Source of the DNA: an uncultured Opitutia bacterium
GTDB taxonomy: Bacteria; Verrucomicrobiota; Verrucomicrobiia; Opitutales; Puniceicoccaceae
DNA length: 61,175 bases
Direction: 5' to 3'
Assembly (NCBI GenBank): GCA_913056175.1
Contig: CAJXLM010000012.1
Coordinates: 1-61,175, forward strand
The notes under the pieces were generated by a model. That model saw only the letters and a list, made by a program, of their open reading frames with translations, was not told the DNA's origin and made no database searches. This document shows positions 60,491 through 61,175 of the stretch, in pieces; the first letter of the stretch is position 1, and each line of letters opens with the position of its first letter. The position numbers and the translations under genes were made by a program.

Positions 60491-61156
60491 AGGGACATAG
60501 CCTTGTAATCGCAACCACCATAGGCAGGAACCGGCTCGCCTGCCGGAGCCAATCAAAGCCCAATGGAAACCCCAAGGCGGGGTCTCGGGCCCACCATTCC
60601 GCACGCCGACACTACTCAAGAGCAGCTTTCCCCAACCCGAACCCGTCCCATCCCGACCGACCGAATGGAATCTCCCCGCAAAACCTTCCCCACCCATCCC
60701 CGATACCCCAAATAACCCTCCTACCCCAATCCACAACCACCTCAACCAACTTCAAATTTAAAGGTGCTTCAAAGGGACATAGCTTTGTATTTAGCATAAC
60801 CAACCATAGGAAGGAGAATCGCCCTTCGCACCAAAGCAAACCGCGTGGGGAGCTCCCAAGCGGGACCTGCGGCCACCCTTTCCAGACGACGCCACTGCCC
60901 TGGGCAAATTTCCCCACCAAAAACCCGTCCAACCCCAATCGACCCAATGAAACCTCCCCGGCACCCTCCCTCCTCAACCGTGCCCAGACACCCCATCCAC
61001 TCTTCCCTGCCAATCCCCTACCACCCAACCGACCAACATCCTCTCCACAAGAACCGCCCCCTCACCCCACCCCTAACACCCAAGGCAAGCCCGCCACGTT
61101 GAAGCGTTTAGAAGGGACATAGCTTTGTATTCCCGAGTCCCACAATTAGGAGGTGG
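60491..61156. repeat. Three GGGACATAGCTTTGTA-core repeat units
   Basis: Cores at 60491-60530, 60773-60816 and 61113-61156. Each reads AGGGACATAG, C(C/T)TTGTA, a 10-20 base variable part, then a CCA...TAGG-AGG element. Downstream blocks of the first two units align further, for example the shared GTCC-CGACC-AATG-CTCCCCG series at about 60630-60680 and 60920-60960. Confidence 0.65.
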
Positions 61157-61175
61157 AGTCCCCCGCCGGAGCCGA

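Larger units (their letters stand above)
59370..61175. repeat. Gene-free repeat region at the right end
   Basis: No credible gene in 1.8 kb. Units of about 149 bases occur at 59731-59879 and 59880-60030. Three units with the core AGGGACATAGCTTTGTA start at 60491 (CCTTGTA variant), 60773 and 61113, periods 282 and 340; a degenerate core (AAGGGACCAAGCTTG) is at 59562-59576. Between cores, 60300-60480 and 60600-60760 are C- and A-rich with very little G on the plus strand. The core contains the imperfect palindrome ACATAGCTTTGT centred on AGCT. Confidence 0.7.

Noticed and set aside
59370-61175. CRISPR array or rRNA at the right end
   Set aside because: Repeat units are long, diverged and few, and no rRNA-like conserved blocks are visible.

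Overview
The window is GC-rich bacterial chromosome. The gene set suggests a Verrucomicrobiota-type organism, at moderate confidence. The ribosomal supercluster has no rpmD, adk, infA or rpmJ; S11 and L17 carry long acidic extensions; and a DUF5069-type protein and a 'host attachment' family protein are present. No rRNA lies in the window, so the placement is an inference.

Layout. 1-629 is a gene-free stretch of degenerate ~240 bp repeats. 630-3399 holds a methyltransferase, the CCA-adding enzyme and an OsmC protein. 3504-10193 is a compact integrated element inside the 3' half of a tRNA-Ser(CGA) gene, bounded by a perfect 63 bp direct repeat. It carries a tyrosine integrase, an excisionase-like HTH protein, a small acidic protein, a 205-aa protein translationally coupled to a primase-helicase, an iteron-rich segment that looks like a replication origin, and two small ORFs. 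No capsid, packaging or conjugation gene is recognisable. The intact tRNA-Ser is at the right junction (10132-10221).

10281-15971 holds a TrpB2-type synthase, a DUF1343/NamZ muramidase, an LptF/LptG permease, a DegT-family sugar aminotransferase and a host-attachment family protein. 16022-42071 is about 26 kb read entirely on the minus strand. In transcription order it is rpsA, rpmI, rplT, pheS, pheT, then rpsL, rpsG, fusA, rpsJ, the S10/spc/alpha ribosomal genes with secY and map, rpoA, rplQ, a small zinc-ribbon membrane protein, and guaA. It makes most of the ribosome, RNA polymerase alpha, the Sec channel, Phe-tRNA synthetase and GMP.

42268-53534 is mostly minus strand: a DUF255 thioredoxin-domain protein, a lipoprotein, a flavodoxin, a DUF5069-type protein, a C-terminal processing protease, a DUF429 protein coupled to Dps, acetolactate synthase large subunit without its small subunit, a YmdB-type phosphoesterase (plus strand), and an HXXEE membrane protein. 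53836-59314 is a plus-strand methylcitrate-cycle cluster, prpE-prpB-prpC-prpD, for propionate use. 59315-61175 has no gene; it holds tandem repeats whose conserved core also occurs in the first 629 bases.
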